Positions 7,935 to 16,467 of a stretch of 64,000 nt of DNA are shown here, piece after piece. Every line of letters begins with the position of its first letter. Position 1 is the first letter of the stretch. Under the pieces are notes generated by a model. The model saw only the letters and a list, made by a program, of their open reading frames with translations, made no database searches and was not told the DNA's origin. Origin of the DNA: Salinirubellus litoreus (GTDB taxonomy: Archaea > Halobacteriota > Halobacteria > Halobacteriales > Haloarculaceae); the NCBI RefSeq assembly GCF_037335815.1, contig NZ_CP147841.1:1488001-1552000 (forward strand). Direction: 5' to 3'. The position numbers and the translations under genes were made by a program.

Positions 7935-8034
7935 CCGTGCGACATCGAGCCGTGGGCGTCGGAACGCAGGGGGGCGTCGTCACGGGGCGTGCGCCGGCAC
8001 GGGACTTATCCCGGACAGGGCGTAACGAAGAGGT

Positions 8035-8502
8035 ATGGACGAGAGCTTCGACGCGGCGTTCGAGACCGGCTTCGGGGGGACGCTGCCGGAGTCGGTCGAC
8101 GAGGCGGCCGTCGAGCGACTGCGCGTGGTCGCCTACCTGCTCGACGAGAGCGTGGGTGTCCCCGGGACCGATATTCGGCTCGGGATCGATCCGCTCGTGA
8201 GCGCCGTGCCGGTGGTCGGTGACGTGGTGAGCGGCGGCGTCGGGCTGTACATCGTCCTCGAATCGGCGTACCTCGGCGTCTCCTTTTCCACCCTCGTGCG
8301 GATGCTCGCCAACGTCGCCCTCGACGTCGGCGGCGGATCGGTGCCGTACGTGGGCGTGCTGTTCGACGCGTTCTTCAAGTCGAACAAGCGGAACCTCGAA
8401 CTCGCACTCCGGGACCTCGGCTACGACCCGGAGCGCGAGCGCTGGGAGACCGACGAGGACGACGAGGGCGTCTCCATCGAGATCGAGGCACCCTCACAGT
8501 AA
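8035..8502 (+). CDS. DUF4112 domain-containing membrane protein
   Basis: 155 residues. Residues about 25-130 match DUF4112: a RLRVVAYLLDESVGVPGTD start, the DPLVSAVPVVGDVVSGGVGL loop and the VPYVGVLFDAFFKSNKRN end, with two or three hydrophobic segments. The acidic C-terminus is probably disordered. Function unknown. The structured non-coding region begins a few bases after its stop, so IS-type sequence directly abuts this gene. Confidence 0.83.
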   Translation: MDESFDAAFETGFGGTLPESVDEAAVERLRVVAYLLDESVGVPGTDIRLGIDPLVSAVPVVGDVVSGGVGLYIVLESAYLGVSFSTLVRMLANVALDVGGGSVPYVGVLFDAFFKSNKRNLELALRDLGYDPERERWETDEDDEGVSIEIEAPSQ

Positions 8503-8503
8503 G

Positions 8504-8885
8504 ACCGGGTGACCTCCTCCCCGTCGTAAACGACGGGGCTTCCCACGGCACCGCACCGCTGGTTTGGGATATTTACTGGTTGACGACTCGTCGGCATGAC
8601 GAGCCGATGGCGGGGCCACACCGCCGTTACTCCTATCCCCGGCAGGGGACTCGGAGTTATCTTGACCGAGACACCACAGCGGTTCGAGAGGGTGTCTCGA
8701 ACATTCTGGTTCTCGGAGTCCCGATATTGTGCATTTAGGTGGCGGTGAGACCGCCTCGGTGTACGTCATGCTACGATGTGAGGTTACTTAAATATCCATA
8801 TTAGCGTCAGAACGTGGTCCGTGGAGGAATTGTCGGATTCACGCCCGCCGTAAACGGTGGGATTCTCTCCTTGAAGAAAGATAGC
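8504..8885 (-). mobile_element. non-coding IS200/IS605-type relic with two terminal hairpins
   Basis: Two sequences at the borders look like the 3-prime ends of haloarchaeal tnpB-type (IS1341/IS605) elements read on the minus strand. At 8519-8538, CCCCGTCG-TAAA-CGACGGGG is a perfect 8-bp hairpin flanked by the typical gaagc and ggaggtca context. At 8844-8861, CCCGCCG-TAAA-CGGTGGG is a 7-bp hairpin with the same loop, followed by gaatccgacaattc on the minus strand. No tnpA or tnpB coding sequence survives between them: the readable frames are short and not protein-like. Identification rests on remembered end sequences; a database match is needed. Confidence 0.5.
8587..8755. ncRNA. hairpin-rich block, candidate structured RNA
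   Basis: Between the two IS-type ends lie several consecutive inverted repeats: CTCGTC/GACGAG (8587-8603), GGCGG/CCGCC (8609-8625), CCCC/GGGG (8637-8648), an outer GGGACTC/GAGTCCC pair (8646-8652 with 8716-8722) enclosing a perfect 9-bp CGAGACACC/GGTGTCTCG stem (8667-8675 with 8691-8699), and GGCGGT/ACCGCC (8741-8755). The nested pair could not arise by simple slippage. This could be a folded RNA or just the DNA secondary structure of a relic element. Strand and expression are unknown. Confidence 0.35.
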
Positions 8886-8938
8886 CCACGGCGCACGACG
8901 GAGGTAGGCTTTTGATCCGTCGGAACGGAGTATTGTGC

Positions 8939-9394
8939 ATGAGTCTCAATATAGACCCGTCGGTACTCGGTTCCGAGGACATCGGCGAGAAGCGCGCGAC
9001 ACTCCGAATGGATCACGAGGCGGCGATCGAGCACGTCCGGGAGGCGTTCACCGACGCGGGGTTCGGCGTCGCCACGGAGTTCTCCCCCTCCGAGCTCCTG
9101 AACGAGAAGGTCGACGCCGACCGGGAGCCGTACTACGTGCTCGGGGCGTGCAACCCGAACATGGCCGACCGGGCGCTCGACGCCTCCGAGATGCGGATCG
9201 GCGGGCTGTTCCCCTGCAACGTCGTGGTCTGGGAGGAGGAGCCGGGCGTCCAGACCGTCTACCACGTCTCGATCATGAAGATCGCCAGGCTCGTCGGGAT
9301 GGCCCCCGACGACGAGACGATGGCCGACATCGTCGCCGAGACCGGCGAGATGGTCGAGGCGGCGTGGGCGAACCTCGATACTGCGGCGGAGTGA
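8939..9394 (+). CDS. DUF302 domain-containing protein
   Basis: 151-residue soluble protein. It matches DUF302: the helix-strand start DHEAAIEHVREAFTDAGFGV, the central EPYYVLGACNPNMADRAL (with the conserved aCnP turn) and FPCNVVVWEEE. DUF302 proteins often occur with thiol or metal chemistry, but the function is not established. The ATG at 8939 was chosen; the upstream frame continues back into the relic region and is not protein-like. The start codon is part of a 10-bp word TATTGTGCAT that also occurs at 8725-8734. Confidence 0.88.
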   Translation: MSLNIDPSVLGSEDIGEKRATLRMDHEAAIEHVREAFTDAGFGVATEFSPSELLNEKVDADREPYYVLGACNPNMADRALDASEMRIGGLFPCNVVVWEEEPGVQTVYHVSIMKIARLVGMAPDDETMADIVAETGEMVEAAWANLDTAAE

Positions 9395-9428
9395 GCGGTC
9401 CGGCGACGAGGTGAGCCGCCGGTCGACC

Positions 9429-9659
9429 CTACTCCTCGAGTTCGGACACGCGCTCGTTCAGGTCCTCGACCCGCGCCTCCAGACCGCCGATCTTTCGCTC
9501 GATTCGATCCAGTCGTTCCTCCACGTCGCCGCCGCTCCGCATCCGGAGGAGGAAGAAGCCGATCCCCCCGAGGATCCCGAGGAGTACCGCGAGGAGGACG
9601 AGGAGGTTGAGCGCGATGAGGATCAGTTCCGGTCCACCGGGGACCTGTAGCGGCAACAT
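9429..9659 (-). CDS. small membrane-anchored coiled-coil protein
   Basis: 76 residues: a hydrophobic segment (about 12-37, LILIALNLLVLLAVLLGILG) followed by a charged helix of heptads (DVEERLDRIERKIGGLEARV). It would be anchored in the membrane with a short cytoplasmic coiled coil for oligomerisation. It looks a little like TatA but lacks the FG-hinge pattern, so I do not call it one. The ATG at 9659 directly precedes the hydrophobic part. Confidence 0.7.
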   Translation of the reverse strand: MLPLQVPGGPELILIALNLLVLLAVLLGILGGIGFFLLRMRSGGDVEERLDRIERKIGGLEARVEDLNERVSELEE

Positions 9660-9771
9660 AGCTCGGCGTCGGCAGTAGACCACTAAATGTTACCGCGTCG
9701 GGAGCCGTCGGCGTGCCGGGTCGCGTCCCCTCGCCCCGACAGTTTATCAGATCCATCCGAGTGGTGGTGGT

Positions 9772-10755
9772 ATGTCCGATGACACACGGGACCTCGAATC
9801 GCTCCCCGAACTCTCCTTCGCGGGCGTCCAGACGTTCCTGAAGGCCGAGCACTGCCCGCCGGACGGGCTGGGCGAGGACGTCGATGTGGGCGTTCTGGGG
9901 GTGCCGTTCGACGGGGCCGTCTCGCGTCAGCCGGGCGCGCGGTTCGGCCCGCAGGCGCTCCGCGAGGCGAGCGCCTGGTACGCCTACCTCGGCGGGTACA
10001 AGGGCGGCGTCCACAACGTCGAAACCGACACCACGGTCAGCTACGACGACCTCACGATACGGGACTGCGGTGACGTTCCCACCGTACCCACGAGCATCGA
10101 ACGGACCCGGCCGCAGATCGTCGCCGCCGTCGAGACGGTCGCCGAGCGGGCGTTCCCGGTCGTGCTCGGCGGGGACCACTACGTCACCTACCCGTCGTTC
10201 GTCGGCTACGCCCGCGCGGTCGGCGAGGACGTGGGGCTGATCCACATCGACGCCCACAGCGACACGGTCGAGTCGAGCGCGCTCTACGGCGAACACTTCC
10301 ACGGCTCCCCGATGGCTCGCATCGACGACTCCGAACACGGGGGCTACGAGAACCACGCCATGATCGGCATCCGGGGGTACGAGGGCCCCGAGTTCCCCGA
10401 TCTCGTCGAGGACCGGGGCATCCGCGTCGACTACGCGCCCGACGTCCGCGAGCGCGGTATCGAGGCCTGCATCGAGGACGCGATCGACCACGCGACCGAC
10501 GGTGTCGATCACGTCTACCTCACCGTCGACATCGACGGGGTCGACCCCGCCTACGCCCCTGGAACCGGCACGCCCGAGCCGGGCGGGCTCACGAGCGACG
10601 ACCTCCTCCGGGCGATGGATCGACTGGGCGAGTGCGAGGCCATCGGCGCGATGGACCTGATGGAGGTCGCGCCGAAACTCGATCCCACGGAGTCGACACA
10701 GCGGCTCGGCGCGAACGCCGTCGTCCGGTTCCTCGAGTCGAAGTTCCTCGGCTGA
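9772..10755 (+). CDS. agmatinase-type ureohydrolase
   Basis: 327-residue member of the arginase/agmatinase family, a cytoplasmic dimanganese hydrolase releasing urea from a guanidino compound. All metal-binding motifs are present: GGDHYVTYPS (His, about residue 138), DAHSDT (about 164) and DIDGVDPAYAPGTGTPEPGG (about 253). The Cys-free N-terminus and PFDGAVSRQPGARFGPQALR match agmatinase-like enzymes. Agmatine is the usual assigned substrate, but guanidinobutyrate or related compounds are equally possible from sequence. Single gene with its own promoter, convergent with the SDR gene. Confidence 0.86.
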   Translation: MSDDTRDLESLPELSFAGVQTFLKAEHCPPDGLGEDVDVGVLGVPFDGAVSRQPGARFGPQALREASAWYAYLGGYKGGVHNVETDTTVSYDDLTIRDCGDVPTVPTSIERTRPQIVAAVETVAERAFPVVLGGDHYVTYPSFVGYARAVGEDVGLIHIDAHSDTVESSALYGEHFHGSPMARIDDSEHGGYENHAMIGIRGYEGPEFPDLVEDRGIRVDYAPDVRERGIEACIEDAIDHATDGVDHVYLTVDIDGVDPAYAPGTGTPEPGGLTSDDLLRAMDRLGECEAIGAMDLMEVAPKLDPTESTQRLGANAVVRFLESKFLG

Positions 10756-10775
10756 ACGCGGTGGGGGCTCGCGTG

Positions 10776-11579
10776 TCAGCCCTTGCTCCCCCAGCCGAAC
10801 GCCAGCCAGCCGCCGTCGTTGTGGAGCACCTCCCCCGTCGTGTAGTGCCCGCCCGCCGCGAGGAACGTCGCGCACTCGTTGACCTCCTCCAGCGTGCCGA
10901 ACCGTCCCAGTGGCGTGCGATTGCGGACGTGCTCCTCGCTGTACCCGTAGTAGGGCCACTCGTGCTCCTTTGCCTCCTCGCCCCACGGCGCGGCCGCGAG
11001 ATCCGTCCTGACGTATCCGGGCGCGAGCGCGTTCACACAGACGTCGTGCTCGGCGAGTTCGACGGCGAGGTTCCGGGTCAGGTTCTCGATCGCCCCCTTC
11101 GTCGCGTTGTACGGGGCCCGGCCCTGAACGCCGATCGAACCGAACATGCTCGACAGGTTCACGATCTGTCCGCCCGCTCCCTGCTCGACCATCCCCTTTC
11201 CCGCCACCTGCGAGCCGAAGAACGTGCCCGTGAGATTGATATCGAGGACGTGCCGCCAGTCCTCGGGCGTCTGCTCGAACAGCGGCTTCTCGACGGTCGT
11301 CCCCGCGTTGTTGACCATCACGTCGAGGCTCCCGAACTCGTCGATCGCGGCGTCGACCAGCGCCTCCACGTCGGCCTTCTCGCTCACGTCGGCCTCGGCG
11401 GCGACGGCGGTGCCCCCCGCTTCACGGATGGCCTCGGCGGTCGACTCGGCCCGCTCTAGGGACCGCGAGTTCGTCACGACGTTCGCTCCCTCGGCGGCGA
11501 ACCGCCGCGCGATGCCCTCGCCGAGGCCGGTGCTCGACCCCGTGACGATGGCGGTGTCCCCTTCGAGTCTGCCGGTCAT
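10776..11579 (-). CDS. SDR-family oxidoreductase
   Basis: 267-residue classical short-chain dehydrogenase. It has the cofactor motif TGSSTGLGEGIA near the N-terminus, NNAG, the catalytic Ser in VNLSSMFG and the YNATK catalytic Tyr/Lys pair. The residue after beta-2 (TNSRS) suggests NADP preference. Relatives are annotated as glucose 1-dehydrogenase or 3-oxoacyl-ACP reductase; the substrate cannot be read here. Divergent from the MFS gene, which could transport its substrate. Confidence 0.88.
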   Translation of the reverse strand: MTGRLEGDTAIVTGSSTGLGEGIARRFAAEGANVVTNSRSLERAESTAEAIREAGGTAVAAEADVSEKADVEALVDAAIDEFGSLDVMVNNAGTTVEKPLFEQTPEDWRHVLDINLTGTFFGSQVAGKGMVEQGAGGQIVNLSSMFGSIGVQGRAPYNATKGAIENLTRNLAVELAEHDVCVNALAPGYVRTDLAAAPWGEEAKEHEWPYYGYSEEHVRNRTPLGRFGTLEEVNECATFLAAGGHYTTGEVLHNDGGWLAFGWGSKG

Positions 11580-11671
11580 GGCGGGCGCTCTCGCCGGGTC
11601 GGGTTAGTTCTGTCCCCGCACGCCATCGGGACGTCAAAGTATATGGCGCCGCCTCGGGACCTCCGTCCTGG

Positions 11672-12895
11672 ATGGGCAACGTCTCCCGCGCCCGGTCGGC
11701 CGTCGCCGGCATCGCGACAGACCTCCGGCGCGACGGGTCGGGGTGGCTCCTGCTGGCTGTCTCGCTCGGCTGGTTCCTCACGCTCGGCGTGCGAGTGGTC
11801 TACCCCGCGCTGTTGCCGCAGGTGACCGCGGAGTTCGGCGTCGACAACGCCACCGCCGGCGGGTTCATCGGCCTCCTGTGGACGACGTACGCGCTGTTGC
11901 AGTTCCCCGGCGGGGCGCTGGCCGACGCCGTGGGCGAGCGACTGGTGCTCGCCGGGAGCGTCGTCCTCACGCTGGGTGCCGTCTGTGCGATCGTCCTCTC
12001 GGACACCCTCGGACTGTTCGTCCTGGCGACCGTCCTCCTGGGTCTGGGGACCGGCCTCTACGGGACGACCCGCCTCACCGTCATCTCGGCGGTGTACGAC
12101 CGGATGGAGACGACCGCGATCAGCCTGAGCCAGGCCGCCGGGAACGTCGGGAACGTCGTGCTGTCGGCCGGTGCCGGACTCGTCAGCGTCTACCTCGGCT
12201 GGCGGTGGGGGTTCGGCTACCTGGTTCCCCTCCTACTCGTCTCGGCGGTCGGGCTCTGGATCGTCGTCCCGCGACGGGCCTCGACCGAGGCCGGCGACGA
12301 GTCGTTCCGGCGGACGATGCGAAAGGTCGCGGCGGCGATCCGGACGCCCCGCGTGCTGGCGGTCACCGCGCTGCTCGCGGTCAACATGTTCCTCTACCAG
12401 AGCGTGACGGGGTTCCTGCCGACGTACCTCGTCGCGGAGAAGGGGGTCGGACCCGGGACGGCGGCGACGCTGTTCAGCCTCTTCTTCGCGAGCGCCATCG
12501 GCGTACAGTTCCTCTCGGGGGTCGTCGCCGACCGACTGGGCAACCGGGTCGCCATCGCCGCGTTCGTGGGGGTGAGCGTCCCCGCGTTCGTCCTGCTGAC
12601 GGTCGTCGAGTCGCTTCCGGCGCTGGTCGTCGTCGTGCTCCTGCTTAGCTGTCTGCTCGGCGCGATGCCGCCGGTCAACGCCGCGGGGCTCGCCGCGCTC
12701 CCCCCCGAGATACGGGGAAGCGGGTTCGGCCTCCTCCGGACGGGCTACATCGCGTTCGGGGCGGCCGGGCCGCCGACGGTCGGCCTGCTCGCCGACGCCG
12801 GTCGGTTCGACGGCGCGTTCCTCGTACTCGGGGCGATCGCGCTGGGGATGAGCGTCTGGGGACTCCTTTTCGAGCGGATCGTGAGCGGGCGGTGA
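11672..12895 (+). CDS. MFS transporter
   Basis: 407 residues and about 12 membrane helices in two halves. The loop 2-3 motif ALADAVGERLVLAGSVVL and the loop 8-9 version VVADRLGNRVAIAAFVG are typical of the major facilitator superfamily. No substrate-specific motif was recognised. Divergent from the SDR gene and convergent with the azlD gene. Confidence 0.9.
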   Translation: MGNVSRARSAVAGIATDLRRDGSGWLLLAVSLGWFLTLGVRVVYPALLPQVTAEFGVDNATAGGFIGLLWTTYALLQFPGGALADAVGERLVLAGSVVLTLGAVCAIVLSDTLGLFVLATVLLGLGTGLYGTTRLTVISAVYDRMETTAISLSQAAGNVGNVVLSAGAGLVSVYLGWRWGFGYLVPLLLVSAVGLWIVVPRRASTEAGDESFRRTMRKVAAAIRTPRVLAVTALLAVNMFLYQSVTGFLPTYLVAEKGVGPGTAATLFSLFFASAIGVQFLSGVVADRLGNRVAIAAFVGVSVPAFVLLTVVESLPALVVVVLLLSCLLGAMPPVNAAGLAALPPEIRGSGFGLLRTGYIAFGAAGPPTVGLLADAGRFDGAFLVLGAIALGMSVWGLLFERIVSGR

Positions 12896-12940
12896 CCGCC
12901 CGTCGGCAGACCTTCCCGCAGTACCGTGTCGGGTGGCCGT

Positions 12941-13279
12941 TCAGATCGGGAGTCCGCTCCGGAGGAGGTAGAGCGCGAACATCCCCACGACGAGCGTCCA
13001 GAGGACGCTCCCCGTCCGCCAGGCGACGACGGCGGCGACCCCTCCGGCGAGCAGCCGGTCGTTGCCGGGACCGACGGCGAGCGAGCCGTCGACGAGCAGG
13101 AACGAGGGGAGGACGAGCGCGGCGAGCACCGCGGGCGGGACGTACCGAAGCGCGCTCCGGACGTTCGGGGGGACGCCCTCGGCGCTCGCGAACGCCTCGA
13201 TGAACGAGAGCCTGAGCGCGAGCGTCACGAGACCGAGACCGACGACGAGCGCCCAGAGCGCGGGGGAGAGCGAGACCAC
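12941..13279 (-). CDS. azlD: AzlD-family transporter subunit
   Basis: Small membrane protein of about 112 residues with four hydrophobic segments and the AzlD pattern: a TLALRLSFI segment after helix 1, the LRYVPPAVLAALVLPSFLL core and a last helix ending LYLLRSGLPI. With AzlC it forms a branched-chain amino acid exporter in bacterial homologues. The start is uncertain: the GTG at 13279 overlaps the last base of the azlC stop (TAGTG), and another GTG lies at 13288. Either way it is coupled to azlC. Confidence 0.85.
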   Translation of the reverse strand: MVSLSPALWALVVGLGLVTLALRLSFIEAFASAEGVPPNVRSALRYVPPAVLAALVLPSFLLVDGSLAVGPGNDRLLAGGVAAVVAWRTGSVLWTLVVGMFALYLLRSGLPI

Positions 13280-13962
13280 TACGACCACCCCCGTTCGGCG
13301 AGGAGGCCGGCCGCGACGCCGACGAGCGACCCGACGAGGAGGCCGAGTTCGAGCGGGAGCCCCGCGCCGGCGACGGCGGCGATCCCACCGACCCCCGCGG
13401 CGGCGGCCGACGGACGGTCCTCGATCGTCGGGGCCAGCAGCGCGAGGAAGAGCAGCGGCGTCGCGAACCCCACGTTCAGCTCGGGTGGGAGGCTCGTCCC
13501 GACGAGGATGCCAAGGAGGGTCCCGCCCTGGTAGGCGAACCACATCGGGACGGCCGCGCCGACGTAGTACCACGCGGCTCGACGGGGGGAGCGCTCGGCG
13601 AACGCCCCGACGGTGAGGGCGTAGACGGGATCCGTGAGGAGGTAGCCGAACGTCCAGCGCGAGCGACGGTGGAGCGTCCGGAGGTGCTGGGCGAGCGAGG
13701 CGCTGTACATCAGGTAGCGGAGGTTGATGACGAGCCCGGTGAGCCCGACGACCGCCAGCGGCGCTCCGCGCCCCAGGAGGTCGAAGACGGCGAGCTGGGC
13801 CGCGCCGGTGTAGATGAGGAGGGACGCCCCGACGGCGGCCGTCGCCGGGACGCCCGCCTCGACCGCGGCCGCCCCAACGACCACCCCGAACGGGAGTTCG
13901 GTCAGCAGCAGGGGGACGACGTCCCGGAGCCCGGCGACGAGGTCCGAACGCGAGACGTCCAT
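13279..13962 (-). CDS. azlC: AzlC-family branched-chain amino acid exporter subunit
   Basis: 227-residue membrane protein with about five to six helices. Family features are the PFGVVVGAAAVEAGVPATA start, the GAAQLAVFDLLGRGAPLAVV segment, and NLRYLMYSASLAQHLR, the AzlC signature. The ATG at 13962 puts the first conserved block (PLLLTELPFG) near residue 20; an ATG at 13989 is possible. Operon with azlD. It would export branched-chain amino acids or analogues across the cytoplasmic membrane; specificity is by homology. Confidence 0.88.
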   Translation of the reverse strand: MDVSRSDLVAGLRDVVPLLLTELPFGVVVGAAAVEAGVPATAAVGASLLIYTGAAQLAVFDLLGRGAPLAVVGLTGLVINLRYLMYSASLAQHLRTLHRRSRWTFGYLLTDPVYALTVGAFAERSPRRAAWYYVGAAVPMWFAYQGGTLLGILVGTSLPPELNVGFATPLLFLALLAPTIEDRPSAAAAGVGGIAAVAGAGLPLELGLLVGSLVGVAAGLLAERGWS

Positions 13963-14053
13963 ACGGTCGGGGTCCGACGGTCCCCGCATGAAGGTTGGGA
14001 AACCAGGTACCCGCGGGAGCAGGTGGGGGGCGGTCGCGGGTGAACGACGGGCC

Positions 14054-14977
14054 TCACCCCGACAGCGAGACCACGACCGTCCCGACGACGACGGCGGCCG
14101 CGGCGACGACGAGCCGCGGGGTCACCCGTTCGAGCCCGCGCGGGAGGAAGACGGCCGAGAGCCCCACCACGAGGAGCGGTGCGGCCTGGAGGATGGGGAC
14201 GACCACGACCACGGGCGCGACGGCCAGCGCCGCGAAGTAGCCGACCAGCGCGAGCGTCCCGGCGACGCCCGCGCCGAGGTACCATCGGAGGTTCGCGTCC
14301 CCGCGCACGCCAGAGAGCGACCCACGGGACGGGAGGCCGTCCCGGGCGACGACGAAGGCGGCGTAGCCGACCGCGGCCGCGGAGAGCATCACCGCCAGGC
14401 CGACGAACGTGGGCGTCCCCGCGGCGAAGCCGAGTTTGAGGAGGATGGGCTCGACGCCGAGCGCGAGCGCCGCCAGCACGGGGAGCAGGAGGTACGCCCC
14501 CGCATCGGCGAGCGACCCCGGGGCCTCCTCGCGGGCCGTCTCGCGCGAGATGACCGCCACCGCCCCGACGATGAGCAGGATGCCAGCGAGGTGCGGTCCC
14601 GTGAGCGTCTCGTCGAGGAAGACGACGGCGAGCAGCGCGGAGACGAGCGCGGTCGAGGAGACGACGGGGGCGGTCCGCGAGGCCCCGATAGTCCGGGTGG
14701 CCTCGAACTGGGCCACGCGAGAGAGGACCGACCCGGCGATTCCCGCGCCCGCGAACGCCGCCACGGATCCGAGCGTGAGCCCGTAACCGGGGTAGTAGAG
14801 CACCGCTACGGCGGGGACGACGAGGGCGACGTTACAGGCGAGCGAGACGAGCATCGCCCCCGTGACCGATCCCGTCCGGGTGCCGAGCCTGATGAACACG
14901 TACTGACCCGCCCAGCCGAGGGCGGCGAGGGCGGCGAGGAGCGCGCCGGCGGCGACTCCCGGGAACGCGAGCGACAC
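14054..14977 (-). CDS. EamA/DMT-family transporter
   Basis: 307 residues and ten membrane segments in two EamA repeats: repeat 1 runs to the FLDETLTGPHLAGILLIVGA motif near residue 110, repeat 2 to FLPRGLERVTPRLVVAAAAV at the C-terminus. Such proteins export metabolites or amino acids. I use the GTG at 14977 (SLAFPGVAAGALLA follows) because sequence before it is proline- and arginine-rich and not membrane-like. No substrate can be assigned. Confidence 0.83.
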   Translation of the reverse strand: MSLAFPGVAAGALLAALAALGWAGQYVFIRLGTRTGSVTGAMLVSLACNVALVVPAVAVLYYPGYGLTLGSVAAFAGAGIAGSVLSRVAQFEATRTIGASRTAPVVSSTALVSALLAVVFLDETLTGPHLAGILLIVGAVAVISRETAREEAPGSLADAGAYLLLPVLAALALGVEPILLKLGFAAGTPTFVGLAVMLSAAAVGYAAFVVARDGLPSRGSLSGVRGDANLRWYLGAGVAGTLALVGYFAALAVAPVVVVVPILQAAPLLVVGLSAVFLPRGLERVTPRLVVAAAAVVVGTVVVSLSG

Positions 14978-15117
14978 GACCGGGACTCTCCGGGCCGGTA
15001 CTTGGCCCTGTGGATCCTCCCCCGCTCGGCCCCGCGGAGGGGACGACGACCCGACGACGACCGACCGTCCCGGCACGAGACCGAACGTTGATACCCCGGC
15101 CCGCCGCCCGCCGGGGT

Positions 15118-16074
15118 ATGTCAATCGACCGGATCGGCGTCCACGACTCGACCGGCATCGACTTCCCGTTCGAGGCGTTCGCCGGAGAACTCGCGGGCGT
15201 CGGACCGGAGGTCGTCCCCGTCGACGGCGTCGAGGGCGGCGAGGACTCGGGAGCCGCCGACCCGGCGACCTGCGACGCGTTCGTCACGTTCACCCACCAG
15301 CCCCACCTGCTGGAGACCGATCCCGGATGGATCCACACGACCCAGGCCGGTGTCGACGGGTTCCCGCTCGACGCCTACGAGTCCCGTGGGACGATCCTGA
15401 CGAACAGCACCGGCCTGCACGGCGACAGCGTCGGGGACACGACGATAGGGCTGATGCTGATGCTCGCACGGCGGCTCCACGAGTTCGCCGCCAACCAGCA
15501 CGAGCGCGAGTGGCAGTTCCCCGAGTGGGACGCGGCGTTCACGCTCCCCGGCGAGCGGGTCTGTGTCGCCGGCCTCGGCACCGTGGGGAGCGCGGTCGCG
15601 AAGCGATGCGCCGCGCTCGGGATGGAGGTGGTGGGCGTCCGCCGCTCGCCCGAGCCGGTCGAGGGTGTCGAGCGGGTCTACCACCCCGACGAGTTCGAGG
15701 CGGCGATCGAAGGTTCCCGGTTCGTGGTGCTCTGTGTGCCGCTGACCGACGAGACACGGGGGATGGTCGGCGAGCGCGAACTCGAACGGATGCGGGACGA
15801 CGCGTTACTCGTCAACGTCGCCCGCGGCGCGGTCGTCGACGAGGACGCGCTCGTCGCCGCGCTCCGCGAGGGGACCGTCGCGGGCGCGGCGCTCGACGTC
15901 TTCGAGACCGAGCCGCTCCCCGCCGATCACCCGCTCTGGGGGATGGACGAGGTGATCGTCACGCCACACGCCGCGGTGGCCAACTGGGGGTTCTACCGGG
16001 ACGTCGCGGCGCTCGTCCGGGGGAACGTCGAGCGGCTGGTCGCGGGCGAGGAACCGCGGAACCGGGTGGTCTGA
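15118..16074 (+). CDS. D-2-hydroxyacid dehydrogenase
   Basis: 318-residue NAD(P)-dependent dehydrogenase. The Rossmann motif is VAGLGTVGSAVAKRCAALG (about residue 150). The substrate domain includes the NSTGLHGDSVGDTTIGLMLM helix, the catalytic Arg lies near NVARGAVVDEDALVAAL, the Glu in DVFETEPLPADHPLW and the His in VTPHAAVANW. The acceptor could be glyoxylate, hydroxypyruvate or another 2-oxoacid. Haloarchaea have several paralogues and sequence alone does not separate them. Divergent from the EamA gene. Confidence 0.88.
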   Translation: MSIDRIGVHDSTGIDFPFEAFAGELAGVGPEVVPVDGVEGGEDSGAADPATCDAFVTFTHQPHLLETDPGWIHTTQAGVDGFPLDAYESRGTILTNSTGLHGDSVGDTTIGLMLMLARRLHEFAANQHEREWQFPEWDAAFTLPGERVCVAGLGTVGSAVAKRCAALGMEVVGVRRSPEPVEGVERVYHPDEFEAAIEGSRFVVLCVPLTDETRGMVGERELERMRDDALLVNVARGAVVDEDALVAALREGTVAGAALDVFETEPLPADHPLWGMDEVIVTPHAAVANWGFYRDVAALVRGNVERLVAGEEPRNRVV

Positions 16075-16150
16075 GCCCCGAACGGGCCGTTCCGTCGTGC
16101 CGACCATCGCAGCCCGTTCGCTTATGATCGTGCGCGGACAACACCTCGTG

Positions 16151-16438
16151 ATGGAAGCGTCGAGGAAATCGCCCGGGCCGGCCGCGGACCGCGCCTTCAG
16201 GACCGGCGTCCGCGCCGCGGCCGCCGGGGCGCTCGCGGGCCTCGCCCTGCTCTACTGGTTCGAGGTGCTGTCGCCGTTCCTCGTCGGCGTGACGCTGGTC
16301 GTCCTCTTTCCCGTATACATGCTCGTCGTCGCGTCGGCCCTCAGCGTCTGGCTGGGGTACGACCGGAGCGCCGCCGACCTCCGGCGGGTCAGACGAACGG
16401 ACGCCTCGCAGTCGATGCTGGAGCGCGAGTCGCCGTAG
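16151..16438 (+). CDS. small two-helix membrane protein, unknown function
   Basis: 95 residues with two membrane segments (about 23-42 and 46-68) flanked by charged ends; the C-terminus is basic and Ser-rich (RRVRRTDASQSMLERES). I do not recognise the family. The ATG at 16151 directly follows a GTG-like leader and gives a compact two-helix protein. It stands alone between the dehydrogenase and the creatininase-family gene. Confidence 0.62.
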   Translation: MEASRKSPGPAADRAFRTGVRAAAAGALAGLALLYWFEVLSPFLVGVTLVVLFPVYMLVVASALSVWLGYDRSAADLRRVRRTDASQSMLERESP

Positions 16439-16467
16439 CCGGCCGCCGAACCCGGGACGACCCCCGG

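Noticed and set aside
8494..8769. Remnant tnpB coding sequence inside the structured region
   Set aside because: The minus-strand frame of 91 codons has no RuvC or zinc-finger motif and just reads through the hairpins.
9259..10986. 575-codon minus-strand ORF opposite the ureohydrolase
   Set aside because: It is antisense to a complete agmatinase-family gene, the product is rich in Arg, Gly and Pro without any domain, and such long mirror frames are expected in high-GC DNA.
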